A DNA stretch of 64,000 nt from Sphingomonas leidyi (GCF_011761945.1 NZ_JAASQV010000002.1:558001-622000); one strand, 5' to 3'; positions 17,274 through 25,737 are shown, counted from the stretch's first letter. Notes: a model not told the origin generated them from the letters alone. Program-made: numbers and translations.

Positions 17274-18997
17274 GCGGCTTCCTTCTCCTCCCGCTTGCGG
17301 TCGAACGCCTCGATCAGGGCGATGAAGGCGTCCTCCATCGTCGGGTCCTCCGCCCCGGTGCGACGGGCGGCCTCGGCCTTCAGCTCGTCGGGCGTGCCGG
17401 TGGCGATCTGTTCGGCGCGGTAGATCAGCGTCGCGCGGTCGCAATATTCGGCTTCGTCCATGAAGTGGGTGGTGACCAGCACGGTCACGCCCTTCTCGAC
17501 CAGCCCGTTGATGTGCATCCAGAATTCGCGGCGCGTGACCGGATCGACGCCCGAAGTCGGTTCGTCGAGGAACAGCACCGGCGGCTCGTGCATCACCGCG
17601 CAGGCCAAGGCGAGGCGCTGCTTGAAGCCCAGGGGCAGCGTGCCGGCGTTGACGTCGAGCTTGTCCTGCAGCTCGAAGATCTCGATCATCGCCGCGATCG
17701 CGCGGCGCGCCTTGTCGCGCGGCAGGTCATAGGCCCCTGCGAAGAAGTCGAGATTCTGGCGAACCGAGAGATCGCCGTAGAGGGAGAATTTCTGGGCCAT
17801 ATAGCCCAGCTGGGCACGGGCATCGGCGCGGCTGTGGCGCAGCGACCTGCCCGCGACCGCGCCGGTCCCCGATGTCGGCGAAAGCAGCCCGCAGAGCATC
17901 TTGAAGGTCGTCGACTTGCCCGCTCCGTTCGGGCCGAGAAGCCCGAATATCTGGCCTCTCGGGATGCGGAAGTTCATGTCCCTGGCTGCGGTGAACTCGC
18001 CGAAGACCTTGGTGAGGCCATTCGCCTCGATCGCATCGACATCGGTTTCGGGGATGGTGCGATAGCGTTCCGCCAGTGCGGAGGTGCCCTTGGGGCCGCC
18101 GCCCAGCCGCTCGATGAACCCGTCCTCGAAGCGCGGAGCGGCCGCGTGGACTTCGGTGCCCGGGCCGGCCGCGAAGGCGCCGGCATCGGGCACCGGCCTG
18201 CCGTCGCGGAGCAGCAGGCGCACCGAGCGGCCCTGGATCGTGCCGTCGATCACATCGTCGCGGTCGAGCGCCTGGGTGAGGAAGGCCCGGCGGCGCTCCT
18301 TGAAACCCGTCACGCGGATCACTCGGTCCTTGACCCGGCCGGTCAGCTCCGCCGGCGGCCCGTCGAACAGCAACTGCCCCTCGTTGAGCAGATAGACGGT
18401 GTCGCACTTCTCCGCCTCGTCAAGATAGGCGGTCGACCAGAGCACGCCGATGCCCTGCCCGGTCAGATCCCCCACCATGCTCCAGAGTTCGCGGCGGCTG
18501 ATCGGGTCGACACCGACGCCGGGCTCGTCGAGCAGCAGCACCCTGGGCGTCTTCACCAGCGCGCAGGCAAGGCCCAGCTTCTGCTTCATGCCGCCCGAGA
18601 GCTTGCCCGCCAGCCGGTCCTGGAAGCGGGCCAGATCGGTGAACGCCAGCAGCCGATCGAAGCTCGCCTGCTGCGCGTCGCGCGGCAGGCCGCGCACTTC
18701 GGCGTAGAGCCTGAGGTTCTCGATGACCGACAGGTCTTCGTAGAGTCCGAAGCGCTGGGGCATGTAGCCGAGATCGTCGAGCCTTTCCCCGGGCTTGCCG
18801 CCGAGCATCTCCACGGTCCCCGAACTTGGCGCCATCAGCCCGGCGAGGATGCGGATCAAACTGGTCTTGCCCGCCCCGTCCGGCCCGACCAGCCCGGTGA
18901 TCCGCCCCGGCGCGATCGCCATCGCGACGCCGTCGAGCGCGCGATTGTCGCCGAAGCATTTCACCAGGTCGGCGGTGCGGGCGAGGGGTTCGGTCAT
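17270..18997 (-). CDS. Double-domain ABC exporter ATPase (YbhF-like)
   Basis: This 575-residue protein has two complete nucleotide-binding domains in one chain. The first has Walker A GPDGAGKTS near residue 39, signature KLSGGMKQKLGL, and Walker B VLLLDEPGVGVDP. The second has Walker A GPNGAGKST near 350, a shifted signature LPLGFKQRLALA, and Walker B VLFLDEPTSGVDP. The unusual second signature is typical of the YbhF/RbbA group. It powers the two permeases encoded next. A 118-base gap with a repeat-like palindrome separates it from the adaptor gene. Confidence 0.93.
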   Translation of the reverse strand: MTEPLARTADLVKCFGDNRALDGVAMAIAPGRITGLVGPDGAGKTSLIRILAGLMAPSSGTVEMLGGKPGERLDDLGYMPQRFGLYEDLSVIENLRLYAEVRGLPRDAQQASFDRLLAFTDLARFQDRLAGKLSGGMKQKLGLACALVKTPRVLLLDEPGVGVDPISRRELWSMVGDLTGQGIGVLWSTAYLDEAEKCDTVYLLNEGQLLFDGPPAELTGRVKDRVIRVTGFKERRRAFLTQALDRDDVIDGTIQGRSVRLLLRDGRPVPDAGAFAAGPGTEVHAAAPRFEDGFIERLGGGPKGTSALAERYRTIPETDVDAIEANGLTKVFGEFTAARDMNFRIPRGQIFGLLGPNGAGKSTTFKMLCGLLSPTSGTGAVAGRSLRHSRADARAQLGYMAQKFSLYGDLSVRQNLDFFAGAYDLPRDKARRAIAAMIEIFELQDKLDVNAGTLPLGFKQRLALACAVMHEPPVLFLDEPTSGVDPVTRREFWMHINGLVEKGVTVLVTTHFMDEAEYCDRATLIYRAEQIATGTPDELKAEAARRTGAEDPTMEDAFIALIEAFDRKREEKEAA

Positions 18998-19037
18998 CGG
19001 GCGCCCGCCCGATCCTTCGGCGATGTCGCTTGCGGCA

Positions 19038-19112
19038 CGCCCCCTCCACCACCGGCTGCGCCGGCGGTTCCCTTCCCCCTCCGGGGGAGGATTCGAGGAA
19101 GGACCGCCACCC
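19038..19112. repeat. Intergenic palindromic repeat (REP-like)
   Basis: The gap between the adaptor and ATPase genes contains short dyads (ACCGGCTGCGCCGGCGG and TTCCCCCTCCGGGGGAGGA) in a C-rich setting. A similar CCCCTCCCC...CGGGGAAGGATT piece occurs near 27043. This looks like the dispersed intergenic palindromes common in sphingomonads, but copy number cannot be judged here. Confidence 0.45.
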
Positions 19113-19115
19113 CCC

Positions 19116-20123
19116 TCAATCCTTGTGCTTCGGACGTGCGCCCGGGACCGAAACGCTGACCGGCTGGCCCTGGCGCAGCGCATCGTCCGGATCGTCGACG
19201 ATGATGCGCAGCTGATAGACGAGATCGGTGCGCAGATTCTCGGTCTCGACCGTCTTCGGCGTGAACTCGGCGCGCGGCGAGATGTAGCCGATCGTGCCGT
19301 GATAGTCTTTCGGGTTGCCGTCGGCGGTGACCGTCACCTTCATCCCCGGGCCGATCCGGCTGAGATCGCTCTCCGCGACATAGGCGCGCACGCGCAGCGG
19401 CCGCAGGATCGCCAGCGTCAGCACCGTCTCGCCGGGCTGGACGATCGCACCCGGCTCGCGCGCACGCGTCACGACCGTGCCATCCGTCGAGGCGAGCAGC
19501 CGGGCATCGCCGAGATCGGTGGCAGCGCCCTGGCGCGCGGCAAGGGCGGAACGGACGTCGGCGGCCGCCGCGGCGACGTCTTCCTTGCGGCTCCCGGCGT
19601 TCATCAGCGAGAGCGCCTGGCGGGCCTGGGCGAGATCGGCGCGCGTCTTGTCGCGCGTCGCCACCGTCTGCTCCCACACGTCCCGGCTGATCGCGCCGGG
19701 TTCGACCAGCGGCTGGCGCCGGGCATAGTCGCGCTCGGCATCCCGGGCGACCGCGGCGGCGGCATCGACACGGGCGCGGGCCTGGGCGATGTCCTGCGCG
19801 CGATTGCCGTTGCGGAGCTTGGCGAGCTGCGCCTCGGCCTGCGACACCTGCGCGTCCGCCTGGGCGATACGGCTGTCGAGCGTGGCGGCATCGAGCGTGG
19901 CGAGCAGCTGGCCCTGCTTCACATGCGCGCCTTCCTCCACTCCGATCGCGGCGATGCGGCCGCTCACCCGGAAGCCGAGATCGACTTCGCGAATGTCGAC
20001 ATTGCCGTTCAGCCTGAGCGCGCCGTCGTCCCGCGCCTTGAACAGGCCGAAGCCGCCGGTGGCGATCGCGGCGATCACCAGCACGACGATGACGACGAGG
20101 ATCGCGATGCGGCGGCGGTTCAT
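19116..20123 (-). CDS. Periplasmic adaptor (HlyD/membrane-fusion) protein, YbhG-like
   Basis: This is a 335-residue adaptor with one N-terminal membrane helix (IAILVVIVVLVIAAIATGG). The lipoyl-like half (VDLGFRVSGRIAAIGVEEG, VKQGQLLATLD) flanks a long coiled coil (about residues 70-190, rich in A/Q/R/E). It is followed by LLASTDGTVVTRAREPG and beta domains. Adaptors of this class bridge an inner-membrane ABC exporter to an outer-membrane channel, here the NodT gene at the operon end. Its ATG overlaps the regulator stop, so regulator and exporter form one unit. Confidence 0.92.
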   Translation of the reverse strand: MNRRRIAILVVIVVLVIAAIATGGFGLFKARDDGALRLNGNVDIREVDLGFRVSGRIAAIGVEEGAHVKQGQLLATLDAATLDSRIAQADAQVSQAEAQLAKLRNGNRAQDIAQARARVDAAAAVARDAERDYARRQPLVEPGAISRDVWEQTVATRDKTRADLAQARQALSLMNAGSRKEDVAAAAADVRSALAARQGAATDLGDARLLASTDGTVVTRAREPGAIVQPGETVLTLAILRPLRVRAYVAESDLSRIGPGMKVTVTADGNPKDYHGTIGYISPRAEFTPKTVETENLRTDLVYQLRIIVDDPDDALRQGQPVSVSVPGARPKHKD

Positions 20124-20743
20124 GCGGCATTCTCCGACAGGATGCAGAGGGCATTGGCGCGCAGCCGCGCGCGAAGGAGCGTCCGGGTGCGCTCGTCGAT
20201 CGTCTCGACCGAGAGGATGCGGGTGACGGCGGCACGGCAGACGCGCAGCACCAGCGTCTGGCCGAACAGCATGATCCCCATGGCCAGCACCTCGCGCTCG
20301 CCAAGATCGGTACGGATACGGGCAAGGAGCGCGACGAAGACCCCGACGACCTCCTGCATCACGCCGGTATAGATCCGGTCGAATGCCTCGGTAGGGGCCT
20401 GTTGCTCGCGCGTGATGAACAGCGACCAGGCTTCGGATTCGGGGCGGATCATCATCAGCGCGAAGCCGTCGAGCAAGGCGAGCAGCGCCTCGGTCGCCTG
20501 TTCGCGCGTGCCGGCGCGCGCGGTTTCGCGGGCGACTTCGAGCGCGGGGCCCTGGATCTCGCGGACGCAGGCGGCGATGTGATCGGCGGCGGCCAGGTAC
20601 AGCCCCTGCTTGCCGCCGAAATGATAGGTGATCGAGGACATCGCCGTGCCCGAGGCGCGCGCGATCTCCCGCGTGCTCGCACCTTCGAAGCCGTGGCGGC
20701 CGAACTGGTCGATCGCCGTTTCGATCAGCGTCTGGCTGGTCAT
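20120..20743 (-). CDS. TetR-family regulator, CecR (YbiH)-like
   Basis: This 207-residue repressor has an N-terminal helix-turn-helix (LIETAIDQFGRHGFEGASTREIARASGTAMSSITYHFGGKQGLYLAA, residues 5-50) and a C-terminal ligand domain of the CecR type. In E. coli, cecR heads the ybhGFSR operon; here it precedes the matching genes in the same order. The ATG at 20743 is chosen because a longer form would place a perfect 18-bp palindrome inside the gene. That palindrome is the likely self-operator. Confidence 0.91.
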   Translation of the reverse strand: MTSQTLIETAIDQFGRHGFEGASTREIARASGTAMSSITYHFGGKQGLYLAAADHIAACVREIQGPALEVARETARAGTREQATEALLALLDGFALMMIRPESEAWSLFITREQQAPTEAFDRIYTGVMQEVVGVFVALLARIRTDLGEREVLAMGIMLFGQTLVLRVCRAAVTRILSVETIDERTRTLLRARLRANALCILSENAA

Positions 20744-20752
20744 CGCACACTC

Positions 20753-20770
20753 TGTTCGTTCGAACGAACA
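20753..20770. promoter_or_regulatory. Palindromic operator of the CecR-like repressor
   Basis: TGTTCGTTCGAACGAACA is a perfect 18-bp palindrome ending ten bases before the repressor ATG. TetR proteins bind such sites to shut off their own operon, so this site should control the regulator and the whole exporter. Confidence 0.78.
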
Positions 20771-20849
20771 ATACTGCACGACGATGCAGGGAGCAAGCCC
20801 CGCCGCATGACGCGCAGCGGCGCCGGGGGTTCAGCGGCTTGGGATCCGA

Positions 20850-20996
20850 TCAGGAACGATCGCGATCGTGGTCGCCTCGATGCGGATGATCCCTGTGATG
20901 ATGGTCGCCATCATAGCCCGGGCGGCCATCCCCGTGGCAACCGGCCAGGGCCATCGCGGCCAGCGCCAACGCGCCGGCCATGCATAGGGTGCGCAT
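20850..20996 (-). CDS. Small His/Asp-rich lipoprotein
   Basis: This is a 48-residue gene. The ATG at 20996 has a strong AAGGAG site eight bases upstream. The N-terminus is a lipoprotein signal (MRTLCMAGALALAAMALAGC) with a clear lipobox and Cys20. The mature tail is almost wholly His, Asp, Arg and Gly (GDHHHRDHPHRGDHDRDRS), a likely metal-binding or polyelectrolyte segment in the periplasm. It lies upstream of the CecR-like regulator on the same strand, separated by 106 bases that contain the operator. No known family was recognised. The ribosome site, lipobox and composition make it a credible gene. Confidence 0.7.
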   Translation of the reverse strand: MRTLCMAGALALAAMALAGCHGDGRPGYDGDHHHRDHPHRGDHDRDRS

Positions 20997-21041
20997 GTGC
21001 TTTCTCCTTCAGGCCATGACAACGCGCGGCTTCCGAGAATT

Positions 21042-21062
21042 CCCCCCGCAGCTTGCGGGGGG
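21042..21062 (-). terminator. Strong hairpin after the udgX gene
   Basis: CCCCCCGC at 21042-21049 pairs perfectly with GCGGGGGG at 21055-21062 around a 5-base loop, ten bases beyond the udgX stop. No T run follows, so it may be a repetitive palindrome that also blocks transcription or stabilises the message end. Confidence 0.55.
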
Positions 21063-21071
21063 AGGCCCGGA

Positions 21072-22469
21072 TCAGGCCAGCAGCTTCGCGGCCTCCGCCA
21101 GATCCTCCACGAACGCCGCGAATTCGTCCTCCGCCCTTGCCCGGTCGGGCAGGCGGAGGAGATAGCTGGGGTGGATCGTCACCCAGCCTAGCCCGCCTTC
21201 GGGCAGCGCGATCGGCCGGCCGCGCATCGCCGCTACCGTCCCTGCCTTGCCGAGCAGCTGGCGAGCGGCGGTCGCACCCAGCGCGACGGTCATCTCGGGC
21301 TTCACCAGCGATCGTTCCTGCTCGTACCACCAGCGACAGGCCTGGATCTCGCCGGCATCGGGCCTGGCATGGATACGGCGCTTGCCGCGACGCTCGAACT
21401 TGAAGTGCTTGACCGCATTGGTGAGGTACACCGTGTCGCGATCGATCCCGGCCGCAGCCATGGCGCGATCGAGCACGGCCCCGGCAGGGCCGACGAACGG
21501 GCGGCCGGCCAGATCCTCCTGATCGCCGGGCTGTTCCCCGACGAGCATCATCCGGGCATCGGCCGGGCCTTCGCCGAACACGGTCCGCGTGGCATGCCGG
21601 TGCAGGTCGCAGCGGGTGCAGTGCGCGGCCTCGTCGCGCAGCGCCCGCCATACCGCCTCGGCATTGCCGCCCGGCCCGGCACGTGCCGTCGCCACCATCG
21701 CCGTCTCCCGCTGGCGCGCGGTTGCGACCAGCTCCCGTACCAACGCGGTTTCGGGCATGTTTCTCCAGTATCTGCGCGGCATTTCCCGGAGCATCGCACC
21801 GGTCTTGAGCCGGGCCGGATTGAAGATCGCGGCGTAATAGGTCTTCCAGATATCCTCGACCGGATCTTCCCCGGGGGCGTCCGCCCTGGCGGCGCCGGGG
21901 CCTTCGCGGAGCGTCTCGCCGTCCCAATGGAGCGAGAGTGCGGGCGTGAGGATAGACCAGCGCATGTTCGCGAAGCGCTCGACGAAGAAGCGGGCATTGG
22001 CGCGGACGATGTGATGGGCCGGCTCGAACCAGGCGACATAGCGGGTGTTTGGTTCGCCGGTGCCGGGGAAAGGCAGGGCCTCTCCCACTTCGCGGAAGCG
22101 GACAAAGGCGCGCATCTTGTGGATGTCGCGGCGGACTTCGCGCGCCATCGCCTCGATCCGGCGGACGCGCGGATCGGCCGGGTCGGCGATGCGGCGGGGA
22201 TCGCCGGCGAGCAGCGCATAGAGCAGGGCGAAGCGCTCGCGGTCGCGGTGCAGGATCGCCGATCGGGCGAGATCGACGAACGCGCGCGGGACCTTGAGGG
22301 CGCCGGGCGCGGCCGGCGGCAGCGCGGTTTCGCCGGCGAACAGGTCCGTCGGGGCCTTGCCGATCTGCCAGAGGATTTCCGATGCGGGGACGCCGGCCCG
22401 GGCAAGCCCGCGCGCGGCATCGCGCCAGCCTTCGAAATCGTCTTCGCCTGCCAGGGTAACGACGCGCAC
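21072..22469 (-). CDS. UdgX-type uracil-DNA glycosylase with N-terminal DUF4130 domain
   Basis: This 465-residue protein has a DUF4130 DNA-repair-associated domain (about 1-250; WFEPAHHIVRANARFFVERF, DPVEDIWKTYYAAIFNPARL) fused to a family-4-like uracil glycosylase. The second half has CTRC near 284, GEQPGDQEDLAGRPFVG near 311, the UdgX-specific KRRIH loop at 363-367 and HPSYLLR near 433. In UdgX the His of that loop forms a covalent bond with uracil-containing DNA. The GTG start at 22469 has GGAGGG upstream. It lies 22 bases after the cytochrome gene on the same strand. Its usual radical SAM partner is at 25738-26985. Confidence 0.93.
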   Translation of the reverse strand: MRVVTLAGEDDFEGWRDAARGLARAGVPASEILWQIGKAPTDLFAGETALPPAAPGALKVPRAFVDLARSAILHRDRERFALLYALLAGDPRRIADPADPRVRRIEAMAREVRRDIHKMRAFVRFREVGEALPFPGTGEPNTRYVAWFEPAHHIVRANARFFVERFANMRWSILTPALSLHWDGETLREGPGAARADAPGEDPVEDIWKTYYAAIFNPARLKTGAMLREMPRRYWRNMPETALVRELVATARQRETAMVATARAGPGGNAEAVWRALRDEAAHCTRCDLHRHATRTVFGEGPADARMMLVGEQPGDQEDLAGRPFVGPAGAVLDRAMAAAGIDRDTVYLTNAVKHFKFERRGKRRIHARPDAGEIQACRWWYEQERSLVKPEMTVALGATAARQLLGKAGTVAAMRGRPIALPEGGLGWVTIHPSYLLRLPDRARAEDEFAAFVEDLAEAAKLLA

Positions 22470-22491
22470 TTTGCCCTCCGGTTGGAGGGTT

Positions 22492-23511
22492 CTAACGCCC
22501 CGGCGCGGATTTCGGCATCGATTCGATCCACTGGCGGACCAGCGCGACGCCTTCCTTGTGGACGGTAGCCCGGCCGAGCTCGGGCATGGCGATGCCGGGA
22601 TCGGTCGATTCCATCCGGTAGAGCAGGATCGAAGCGTCGGGCACACCGGGAACGATGTCGAAGTCGCGCGTGCCTGCCCCGCGGCCGGCGGCAGTGGGGC
22701 GCTTGAACAGCCCGCGCTGCTCGGGATCGGTGCGGGCGAGGTCGAGGAACAGGCCCGAATTGGAGGCGGCGCCCCGCGGATTGTGGCAATGCGCACAGTT
22801 GATCTCGAGCCAGGCGCGGGCGCGCGCATCGAGCGGCGCGGCCTGGTCGTCCCAGCGGGCGACGCGGGGCGCGTCGGGCGGAAGCCGGTCGAGCATGCCG
22901 GCGGCCAGCATCTTCTCGAGCTGCCCGCCATGGTTGAGATAGTGCGCCTTGATGCCGATCGGCGTGACCCGGCCGGCAAGGCCGTGGCAATCCTTGCACT
23001 GGTTCTGGTTGGGCACGGCATAGGAGATGGCGTGCCGCTCGCCGGAGGGATCGACGAAGGCGACGGGGATGCGCGTGCCGGCGCGCCGGATATCGGCATC
23101 GCTGCCCTCGGCGTTCCAGACATAGGGAATCGGCACCCAGCCGCCGGCCCGGTGGAGCAGCACGCGGGTCTCCAGCGGCTTGAACCGGCCGTCCACCGGA
23201 TAGCCGAAGGTCTTGACCAGCGCCGCGCCGACGGGGAGGTCGAGCGGCCCGTCGGGATCATATTTCGCCCGGGCGCCGGCGGGCAGGTAGATATAGCGCT
23301 CCTTGGCCGCATAGTCCGAGAAGAGCGGAGTATCGAGGTCGTAGCGGAACAGGCCCTGGGCAGGCATGCGCGCCGCGAGATCGGTGAAGAAGCCGAATTC
23401 GGAAAGACGCGCGGGATAGCCCTCGCCGGTGATCGCCGCATCGTTCACGCCGCCCGGCCGGCCGATCAGCGCGGCGGCGAACAGGGCAACCGCGCCGAGC
23501 AGCGCCTTCAT
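22492..23511 (-). CDS. Diheme c-type cytochrome, SO_2930 family
   Basis: This 339-residue exported protein has two heme motifs, CKDCH and CAHCH, each with conserved surroundings (VPNQNQCKDCHGLAG, LEINCAHCHNPRGAASNSG). The N-terminal part (LFRYDLDTPLFSDYAAKERYIYLPAG) and MPELGRATVHKEGVAL near the end match the family named after Shewanella SO_2930. The signal peptide is short (MKALLGAVALFAAAL). It overlaps the beta-helix gene by four bases; in known genomes the same two families sit side by side. The biological role of the pair is not established. Confidence 0.9.
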   Translation of the reverse strand: MKALLGAVALFAAALIGRPGGVNDAAITGEGYPARLSEFGFFTDLAARMPAQGLFRYDLDTPLFSDYAAKERYIYLPAGARAKYDPDGPLDLPVGAALVKTFGYPVDGRFKPLETRVLLHRAGGWVPIPYVWNAEGSDADIRRAGTRIPVAFVDPSGERHAISYAVPNQNQCKDCHGLAGRVTPIGIKAHYLNHGGQLEKMLAAGMLDRLPPDAPRVARWDDQAAPLDARARAWLEINCAHCHNPRGAASNSGLFLDLARTDPEQRGLFKRPTAAGRGAGTRDFDIVPGVPDASILLYRMESTDPGIAMPELGRATVHKEGVALVRQWIESMPKSAPGR

Positions 23512-24698
23512 TTGGCGGCCGCCTCCATCGCGGCCGGCAGCTTGAACGTCCGCCAGGGCGACGGGGCCGCGTTGTCGAGCTTGATCAGCTGCGGCTTGGC
23601 GGTCTCGATACCGGCGCCGAGCGCGAGGCCGAGGGCCAGCACCGGCCCGTCATCGCCGACAAGGCGCACCTTGTCGCCGCCGGTGCCGTCCCAGAAGACC
23701 GGCGGAAGCGTGCCGCCCAGGGCCGCGGCAAGCTCCTTGCCGCCGGGCATGGCCGGCGCAAAGCCCGTGCGGCCATGCTTGTTGCCGGCGAGGCGGATGT
23801 TGCGGGGATAGGGATCATAGCCCTTGTCCTCGAAGGGCTGGCGATAGGCGACGACCATGATGTTGGCGGTGCCGTTGCCGCTGAGCTCATTGCCGGTGAC
23901 GCTGACGTCGTTCTCGGCCATGACCAGCACGCCGGTGCCGGTGGGGACAGTGGCGACGGTATTCCCCGGGGGAGCGAAATTGGGCGTATCGTTGTCGACC
24001 ACCCTGTTGCCCTTGACCAGGACATAGCCCGCCCCGCGCTTCGGCAGCGCCGGCAGGTCGAACACCAGGATACCGCCGGTATTGTGCGCGGCGAGATTGC
24101 CGGTGACTTCGGCAAGGCCGCTATTCTCGATCTCGATCCCGGCAACATTGTACATCGCCGTGGAATTGCGCACGACGATCCGGTTGGACTGGCCGACATA
24201 GATGCCCGCGTCCGAAGCGCCCTTCACGGTGACGCCGTCGATCAGCACGTCCTCGCTCTCGACCGGATAGACGCCATAGGCGCCGTTGGTCGCCTTGGGC
24301 CCGCCGGTCCATTCGACGCGGACATTCTTGTAGACGATCCGGTCGGCCCCCTTGGACTTGATGCCGTCGCCCTTCGAATCCTCCACCGCGAAGTCGCGCA
24401 GCACCACATCGTCCGACGTGACGAGCAGCCCCTCGCCCGCGCCCAGCTGGCCCTTGAAGCTGAGCACCGTCCGCTCGGTGCCGGCGCCGCGCACCGTGAC
24501 GCCGTTGACGTCGAGGCTGAGCCCGTCGGTCAGCTCGAAGCGGCCCGCGCCGATGCGGACGGTGTCGCCCGGCCTGGCGTCGAGCAGCGCGGACTGGAGC
24601 CGCTCCTGGGCATTGGGCCCGGCCTCGACGACGATATCGCGGGCCAGGGCCGGAGTGGCGGCGAGCAGCACCGCGGCGAGCGCGCAGAATCGAAGCAT
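23508..24698 (-). CDS. Parallel beta-helix protein (SO_2929 type partner of the diheme cytochrome)
   Basis: This is a 396-residue secreted protein. After the signal peptide (MLRFCALAAVLLAATPALA) come many short beta-helix turns such as VTVRGAGTERTVLSF, IVYKNVRVEWTGG, DVLIDGVTVKGASDAGIYVG and IVVRNSTAMYNVAGIEIENS, the pectate-lyase-like right-handed helix. No catalytic residues of a known lyase are obvious. Its product is likely periplasmic or surface bound. Its stop overlaps the cytochrome start, so the two are made together, possibly with udgX as third gene. Confidence 0.88.
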   Translation of the reverse strand: MLRFCALAAVLLAATPALARDIVVEAGPNAQERLQSALLDARPGDTVRIGAGRFELTDGLSLDVNGVTVRGAGTERTVLSFKGQLGAGEGLLVTSDDVVLRDFAVEDSKGDGIKSKGADRIVYKNVRVEWTGGPKATNGAYGVYPVESEDVLIDGVTVKGASDAGIYVGQSNRIVVRNSTAMYNVAGIEIENSGLAEVTGNLAAHNTGGILVFDLPALPKRGAGYVLVKGNRVVDNDTPNFAPPGNTVATVPTGTGVLVMAENDVSVTGNELSGNGTANIMVVAYRQPFEDKGYDPYPRNIRLAGNKHGRTGFAPAMPGGKELAAALGGTLPPVFWDGTGGDKVRLVGDDGPVLALGLALGAGIETAKPQLIKLDNAAPSPWRTFKLPAAMEAAAK

Positions 24699-24750
24699 CC
24701 CTCTCTCCCTCTTGCGTATTTTTGAAGATGATACGCCGATCGGGAGAAAT

Positions 24751-24764
24751 TGACAGGCCTGTCA
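24751..24764. promoter_or_regulatory. Perfect palindrome between the beta-helix and VOC genes
   Basis: TGACAGGCCTGTCA is an exact 14-bp palindrome about 55 bases upstream of the beta-helix ATG; its last bases form the stop of the VOC gene. It could be an operator for the beta-helix/cytochrome operon or a short stem ending VOC transcription. Confidence 0.4.
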
Positions 24765-25121
24765 GTTAGGGCCGTGGCAGACGAACTCGATCAATCGCCC
24801 GTCGGGGTCGCGAAGATATCCGGCATAATAGTTGGGATGGATATGCGGGGCGAGCGCGGGCGCGCGGTCGAGGACATGGCCGGCGTCTCGGCCGGCGGCA
24901 TAGATTCGGTCGACCGTGGCGCGATCGGGAGCCGTGAAGGCGAAGTGGAGATCCGACGCCGCTTCGCCCTCGACCAGGAACAGGTCGAGCACGGTCTCGT
25001 TGCCGAAGCCCTTGGCCGGGCCGTCGACCTTCTGGGTATAGCCGAGCGGCGCCAGGGCGTCGGCATAAAAGGCCAGGCTCTCGGCCAGGCGGGTGGTGCG
25101 GATCTCGATATGGTCGATCAT
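24762..25121 (-). CDS. VOC-superfamily protein (glyoxalase fold)
   Basis: This 119-residue protein has the paired beta-alpha-beta-beta-beta modules of the vicinal oxygen chelate fold. The N-terminal HIEIRTTRLAESLAFYADALAPLGY and the C-terminal AGYLRDPDGRLIEFVCHG are typical. His4, the His of the HIHPNYYAGYL stretch and Glu near the end may hold a metal. Many such small proteins act in isomerase, dioxygenase or drug-binding roles; the substrate cannot be told. It is divergent from an Lrp-family regulator 108 bases away. Confidence 0.88.
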   Translation of the reverse strand: MIDHIEIRTTRLAESLAFYADALAPLGYTQKVDGPAKGFGNETVLDLFLVEGEAASDLHFAFTAPDRATVDRIYAAGRDAGHVLDRAPALAPHIHPNYYAGYLRDPDGRLIEFVCHGPN

Positions 25122-25229
25122 GGAACTCTCCTTCGCACCGGGAGATAGGGGCGCGCCCGCGCGGCTTTTCCGCGAAGAAGGGAGTCAGATCGGCAGATTT
25201 CGGCGCATTTGCGCGCTAGGGTGCGGCGA

Positions 25230-25703
25230 ATGGCCCAATCCGATCTCGACCGCTTCGACCGCAGGCTCCTCGCCCTGGTCCAGCGCGACGCGGCGCAGAC
25301 CGCCGATGCGCTGGCCGGGCAGGTCGGGCTTTCGGCATCGGCGGTGCAGCGGCGCCTCAAGCGGCTGCGCGAGACGGGCGTGATCCTGAGCGAGATCGCC
25401 GTGATCGATCCGCTCAAGGCGGGAAAGCCCAATTTCTTCCTGGCGGCACTCGAGATCGAGCGCGAACGGCCCGAACTGATCGCCCGGCTGCGCCAATGGC
25501 TCGGCGCGGAGGAGCAGATCCAGCAGGTCTATTACGTCACCGGCACCGCCGATTTCGTGCTGGTCGTCGTCGCGCCCGATGTCGGCGCCTATGACGCGCT
25601 GATGAGCCGGCTGATGGCGGACAATCCGAACGTACGCCGCTTCACCACCAATGTCGCGCTGGGCGTGGGCAAGCGCGGGTTGTTCGTGCCGATCGCCGAC
25701 TAG
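25230..25703 (+). CDS. Lrp/AsnC-family transcriptional regulator
   Basis: This 157-residue protein has an N-terminal helix-turn-helix (LDRFDRRLLALVQRDAAQTADALAGQVGLSASAVQRRLKRL) and a C-terminal RAM/ligand-binding domain (IQQVYYVTGTADFVLVVVAPDVGAYDALM). The ATG at 25230 fits the family length; a TTG 21 bases earlier would add an unneeded tail. It is divergent from the VOC gene, which it may control. The effector is unknown, usually an amino acid. Confidence 0.91.
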   Translation: MAQSDLDRFDRRLLALVQRDAAQTADALAGQVGLSASAVQRRLKRLRETGVILSEIAVIDPLKAGKPNFFLAALEIERERPELIARLRQWLGAEEQIQQVYYVTGTADFVLVVVAPDVGAYDALMSRLMADNPNVRRFTTNVALGVGKRGLFVPIAD

Positions 25704-25737
25704 GCCCTTCGCGCGCACCGCCAGGCCGGCAGCCCGC

